Shown here one piece after another: positions 7,635 to 9,897 of a DNA stretch of 9,897 nucleotides. The stretch is from Pseudolysobacter sp. (GTDB taxonomy: Bacteria > Pseudomonadota > Gammaproteobacteria > Xanthomonadales > Rhodanobacteraceae), in assembly GCA_025351985.1 (NCBI GenBank), contig JANXUW010000745.1, positions 1 to 9,897 on the forward strand. The letters run 5' to 3'. The notes beneath the pieces were generated by a model that was not told where the DNA came from, made no database searches, and saw nothing but the letters and a program-made list of their open reading frames with translations. Each line of letters starts with the position of its first letter. Position 1 is the first letter of the stretch. The position numbers and the translations under genes were made by a program.

Positions 7635-7873
7635 GCCGCTTCGTGCGGAGGCTGAGCGTTCTTTTGCGAGTGGAATCCTCGTCAACGCAACGCAATATAT
7701 CGAGCGTTCGTATCGAACGTATTAGTTGCTCGGTGAGGCCGCTCTTCTGCCAATCATGAGGGCGACGTATTTGCTGCGCTCGCCGAACCGCGCGATCGAC
7801 TGGACAAATGGGTTCCCCCGCGCAATGACGAAATTTTTCGTGCGAACCGCATCGACGGCGGCCTCGCAGTTCC

Positions 7874-9109
7874 TCATCCGCCCGCTGGCGCACTCATGGC
7901 GGGACGCTGCATCAGCGTGAGTTCGGCGCTGAATGGAATACCACCTTCATGCAGGCCCTCGATCCTGATCTTGCTGCCGGGAGCAAGATGCGCTTCGCGA
8001 TTGCGCAGTTCATTCTGGCCGACGATAGGTTCATCGTTGAGCTTGAGCAGGATGTCATGCACGCGCAGGCCGGCTTTGACGGCCGGGCCGTCGGCGTACA
8101 TGTCGACCACGTCGACACCGCTCGCCGCTGCGGGCAAACCGCTGTTGATCGGCACTTTGACGTCGTCGTATTCAATGCCGAGCCAGCCTCGTATCACGTG
8201 ACCGTTAGCGATGATCTGATCGAGTACCCATTTCGCCGTCGTCACCGGGATGGCAAAACCGAAACCTTCGGCGCCGCCGTTCTGGCGGAACACCGCAGTA
8301 TTGATGCCGATCAACTCACCGTAAGCATTCACCAATGCGCCGCCGGAATTACCACTGTTGATTGCGGCGTCAGTCTGGATGAAATCCTCGTAGGGATTTT
8401 GCACGAGCTGGCGACCCGTCGCGCTGACGATACCCATCGTTACGGTCTTGCCGAAGCCGAACGGATTCCCGATCGCCAGGGCGACGTCGCCGACATTGGC
8501 CGGCGCCTGATCGGCCACCACGATCGCGGGCAGATTGGTGGCATCGATTTTCAGAACTGCGAGATCAGTATCCGTGTCCCTGCCGATCACGTGCGCCTGG
8601 GCGATGCGACCGTCGTACAACAGTACCTGGATATCATCGGCGCCGGCGATGACATGATTGTTGGTCAATACATAACCGTCGGCGCGGAAGATCACGCCGG
8701 AACCGAGGCTACGCTGGCGACCCTTTTCGATCGGTCCAACCACTCTGCCGCCAAAAAAACGTTGAATGAGCGGACTGGTATAGGTTCGCTGGATCGGGAC
8801 TACCTTATTCGCGTAGATATTTACTACGCTCGGTGCGGCATGGCTGACGGCTTCGGCGTAAGACACACGCCCGCCATCGTCCGCTGGCGATGAGGGGATT
8901 CTCGCCTTGTGTGTCCGCGTTGCTTCGGCCTGTGCAGAGGCCGTGGCAGCGATATTCTGCGATAGTGTCGAGGTCGTCGCATTTGTACCGAGCTGCGCGC
9001 GGACGTGCTCGGCAGCATCCGGCCAGAACTGGTTGATCACATAAGCCAACGCGAGTCCGAGGACGATGAATTGGAGCATAAAGAGAACAGTTCGAACGGG
9101 TGCTTTCAT
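7874..9109 (-). CDS. degS: DegS/AlgW-type membrane-anchored serine endoprotease (HtrA family, S1C)
   Basis: An inner-membrane-anchored periplasmic trypsin-like protease. DegS in E. coli and AlgW in Pseudomonas sense misfolded outer-membrane proteins through one PDZ domain and make the first cut in the anti-sigma factor (RseA/MucA) that frees sigma-E/AlgU. From the ATG at 9109 the protein has 411 residues. An N-terminal transmembrane anchor is at about 6-27 and a variable linker runs to about 80. The protease domain has the triad H152 (LTNNHVIAG), D182 (DTDLAVLK) and S255 (NSGNSGGAL). A single PDZ domain is at about 307-400 (GWLGIE, then GPAVKAGLRVHDILLKLND). One PDZ plus an anchor favours DegS/AlgW over DegP/MucD, which have two. 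An ATG at 9142 would add 11 residues; I prefer 9109 because a GAGAG lies just upstream while 9142 has no ribosome site. It is divergent from petA. Whether it controls a sigma-E-like factor here is inferred from the family. Confidence 0.93.
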   Translation of the reverse strand: MKAPVRTVLFMLQFIVLGLALAYVINQFWPDAAEHVRAQLGTNATTSTLSQNIAATASAQAEATRTHKARIPSSPADDGGRVSYAEAVSHAAPSVVNIYANKVVPIQRTYTSPLIQRFFGGRVVGPIEKGRQRSLGSGVIFRADGYVLTNNHVIAGADDIQVLLYDGRIAQAHVIGRDTDTDLAVLKIDATNLPAIVVADQAPANVGDVALAIGNPFGFGKTVTMGIVSATGRQLVQNPYEDFIQTDAAINSGNSGGALVNAYGELIGINTAVFRQNGGAEGFGFAIPVTTAKWVLDQIIANGHVIRGWLGIEYDDVKVPINSGLPAAASGVDVVDMYADGPAVKAGLRVHDILLKLNDEPIVGQNELRNREAHLAPGSKIRIEGLHEGGIPFSAELTLMQRPAMSAPAGG

Positions 9110-9221
9110 TGAACTCTCGAGTGACGATATCTCTGCAGCCATGACGGGCGCATAGTAGCGAAAGCGCGCGCCGGTTTCGCTGAAGGTCTGCGGTGCAAGT
9201 CCGAGTACGCATCATAATTCG

Positions 9222-9250
9222 TTGTGCGTCGCGGTGCGCTTCGTTAAACT
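9222..9250 (+). promoter_or_regulatory. Possible sigma-70-like promoter for petA
   Basis: TTGTGC (9222-9227) and TAAACT (9245-9250) are 17 nt apart, ideal spacing for -35 and -10 boxes. Each is only a partial consensus match (3/6 and 4/6). The pair lies 64 nt upstream of the petA ATG in the divergent spacer shared with the protease gene. The match is weak enough to arise by chance. Confidence 0.3.
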
Positions 9251-9314
9251 ATCACGATTTTTCGGGGGTTCACTCCCGTTCCTTTTTCTCAATGTTGATC
9301 ATGCGGAGAGCCGG

Positions 9315-9881
9315 ATGGCGAACGAAGGCGTGAATCATGGCCGTCGCCGCTTCCTTACTGCCACGACTGCGGTCGTGGGTGGTGTTGGAGCGATTACTGC
9401 GGCTGTGCCTTTTCTCAAGTACTGGGAGCCCAGCGCAAAGGCCAAGTTGGCCGGTGCACCGGTGACACAGGATATTTCCAAACTGGAGATGGGCCAGATG
9501 CTCATCACGGAATGGCGCGGTTCGCCGATTTTCATCGTGCGCCGAACCAAGGAGCAACTCGCTGTGCTGCCGAGTCTGGATGCGCTGTTGCGCGATCCGA
9601 AATCGGAAAACACCGCGCAACAACCGGCGTTTGCGCAGAACGAATTCCGTTCGCACAAGGAGCATCGCGAGTTGCTGGTGCTGGTCGGGGTCTGCACGCA
9701 TCTGGGTTGCTCGCCGAAATACGTCGGTGAACTCACGCCCGAGCCGTTCGATCCGAACTGGAAAGGCGGATTTTTCTGCCCGTGCCACAAGTCGCGTTAC
9801 GACCGGACATGTCGTAGCGCGACTTGTGGCACGGGCAGAAAAATCCGCCTTTCCAGTTCGGGTCGAACGGTTCGGGCGTGA
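9315..9881 (+). CDS. petA: Ubiquinol-cytochrome c reductase Rieske iron-sulfur subunit (3' end lost at a chimeric junction)
   Basis: The Rieske [2Fe-2S] subunit of cytochrome bc1, which takes an electron from ubiquinol and passes it to cytochrome c1 on the periplasmic side of the inner membrane. The ATG at 9315 has GGAGAG 4 nt upstream. A twin-arginine signal (RRRFL, residues 10-14) leads into the single transmembrane anchor at about 13-34, consistent with TAT export of a folded cluster protein. Box 1 is CTHLGC (C127 and H129 ligands, C132 disulfide). Box 2 is CPCHKSRYD (C155 and H158 ligands, C157 disulfide); lysine follows the histidine where glycine is more usual. Authentic coding runs only to about 9803. 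The last 26 codons to the stop at 9881 are the antisense of an inverted petA copy and give a nonsense tail; family members end with a further ~40 residues including a Pro-rich loop. petB and petC would be expected next. Confidence 0.93.
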   Translation: MANEGVNHGRRRFLTATTAVVGGVGAITAAVPFLKYWEPSAKAKLAGAPVTQDISKLEMGQMLITEWRGSPIFIVRRTKEQLAVLPSLDALLRDPKSENTAQQPAFAQNEFRSHKEHRELLVLVGVCTHLGCSPKYVGELTPEPFDPNWKGGFFCPCHKSRYDRTCRSATCGTGRKIRLSSSGRTVRA

Positions 9882-9897
9882 GTTCACCGACATACTT
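9717..9897. repeat. Terminal 87-nt inverted repeat of petA sequence, probable chimeric contig end
   Basis: Left arm 9717-9803 and right arm 9811-9897 are reverse complements apart from five mismatches (left-arm positions 9719, 9722, 9743, 9752, 9797), with a 7-nt loop CGGACAT. Every mismatch is at a third codon position of petA and is synonymous. Read backward, the right arm encodes the same petA segment and continues into the expected Met-Ser-Gly after box 2, which the left arm lacks. The right arm is thus an inverted allele from a close relative, not a hairpin of regulatory origin. Confidence 0.93.

Larger units (their letters stand above)
6884..7873. other. Gene-free region of about 1 kb, AT-rich in its first half
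   Basis: I see no convincing gene here. The short open frames on both strands have no recognisable motif, no good ribosome site and no sustained codon bias. From about 6930 to 7490 the DNA is clearly more AT-rich than its flanks (for example 18 G/C among the 60 bases 7201-7260). This part should contain the promoter and leader of the PKD/PPC gene. Small dyads occur at 6918-6931 (ACCGC/GCGGT), 7189-7200 (GCAATATATTGC), 7245-7260 (TGTTTC/GAAACA), 7277-7290 (ATCAG/CTGAT) and 7356-7373 (TGTGC/GCACA). From about 7490 to 7873 composition returns to that of the genes; this could be decayed coding sequence or the 3' trailer of the protease gene. I could not place a credible -35/-10 pair. Confidence 0.6.

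Noticed and set aside
7704..7720. Stem CGTTCG-TAT-CGAACG as a terminator for the DegS-like gene
   Set aside because: Only 6 bp with a 3-nt loop and no T-run on the minus strand; also 150 nt past the stop.
7395..7893. Two overlapping minus-strand frames (7395-7685 and 7552-7893) as a possible gene or frameshifted pseudogene downstream of the DegS-like gene
   Set aside because: I read all three minus-strand frames and none gives a family motif. One frame has a stretch that looks protein-like (VIARGNPFVQSIARFGERSK), but it stops early and I cannot assign it, so I leave it as non-coding or decayed.
9222..9314. TTG at 9222 as the petA start
   Set aside because: It would put 31 unrelated residues before the twin-arginine signal. 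ATG 9315 has GGAGAG just upstream and gives the normal Rieske N-terminus.
9804..9881. An alternative or novel C-terminus for the Rieske protein
   Set aside because: These codons are the antisense of the inverted petA copy; the expected Met-Ser-Gly continuation appears on the opposite strand.
9717..9897. A phage- or plasmid-type hairpin telomere, or a regulatory hairpin
   Set aside because: Arms differ only at silent codon positions of petA, which is explained by coding homology and not by selection for pairing.

Overview
The window reads as a bacterial chromosome fragment, most likely a gammaproteobacterium of the Xanthomonadales (Rhodanobacteraceae/Xanthomonadaceae type). I infer this from the protein flavour: a YgjP very close to the E. 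coli protein as I remember it, a MiaB whose key cysteines fall at the E. coli positions, a DUF4124-SLT lytic transglycosylase, and a DegS/AlgW-type protease divergent from a TAT-targeted Rieske protein. No database search was possible, so the taxonomy is inference. There is no tRNA, rRNA, CRISPR array, insertion sequence or phage gene that I can support.

Layout. (1) 2-1264, plus strand: a 5'-truncated serine carboxypeptidase of family S10. (2) 1267-1304: a bidirectional terminator at a convergent junction. (3) 1384-3312, minus strand: miaB followed by ygjP with a 48-nt gap, probably one transcript. (4) 3313-3506: a divergent intergenic region. (5) 3507-4583, plus strand: an exported DUF4124/SLT lytic transglycosylase. 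(6) 4655-4691: a strong bidirectional terminator at a second convergent junction. (7) 4748-6883, minus strand: a large secreted multidomain protein with an EXORDIUM-like, HExxE-type putative metallopeptidase region, a PKD domain and two nearly identical PPC domains. It has a GTG start with a strong Shine-Dalgarno sequence. (8) 6884-7873: about 1 kb without a convincing gene. Its first half is AT-rich with several small dyads, and its second half holds a strong stem-loop. (9) 7874-9109, minus strand: a membrane-anchored DegS/AlgW-type serine protease. (10) 9315 to the end, plus strand: petA, the Rieske subunit of cytochrome bc1, cut off by an inverted-repeat junction.

Functionally this is mostly housekeeping: tRNA modification, envelope stress proteolysis, peptidoglycan turnover and respiration. 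The one accessory-looking piece is the secreted PKD/PPC protein with its AT-rich upstream region. The cell-envelope theme recurs in the S10 peptidase, the lytic transglycosylase, the secreted multidomain protein and the DegS-like protease, but nothing ties them into one system.

The most striking signal is at the right edge. From 9717 to 9897 the sequence folds back on itself in an 87-nt inverted repeat. The two arms differ at only five positions, all of them third codon positions of petA and all synonymous. The outer arm is therefore a slightly diverged copy of the same petA segment in inverted orientation. This looks more like a chimeric contig end joining two strain alleles than a biological structure, and the last ~94 bases should not be read as genuine downstream sequence. 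I did not find convincing evidence of a new multi-gene system.
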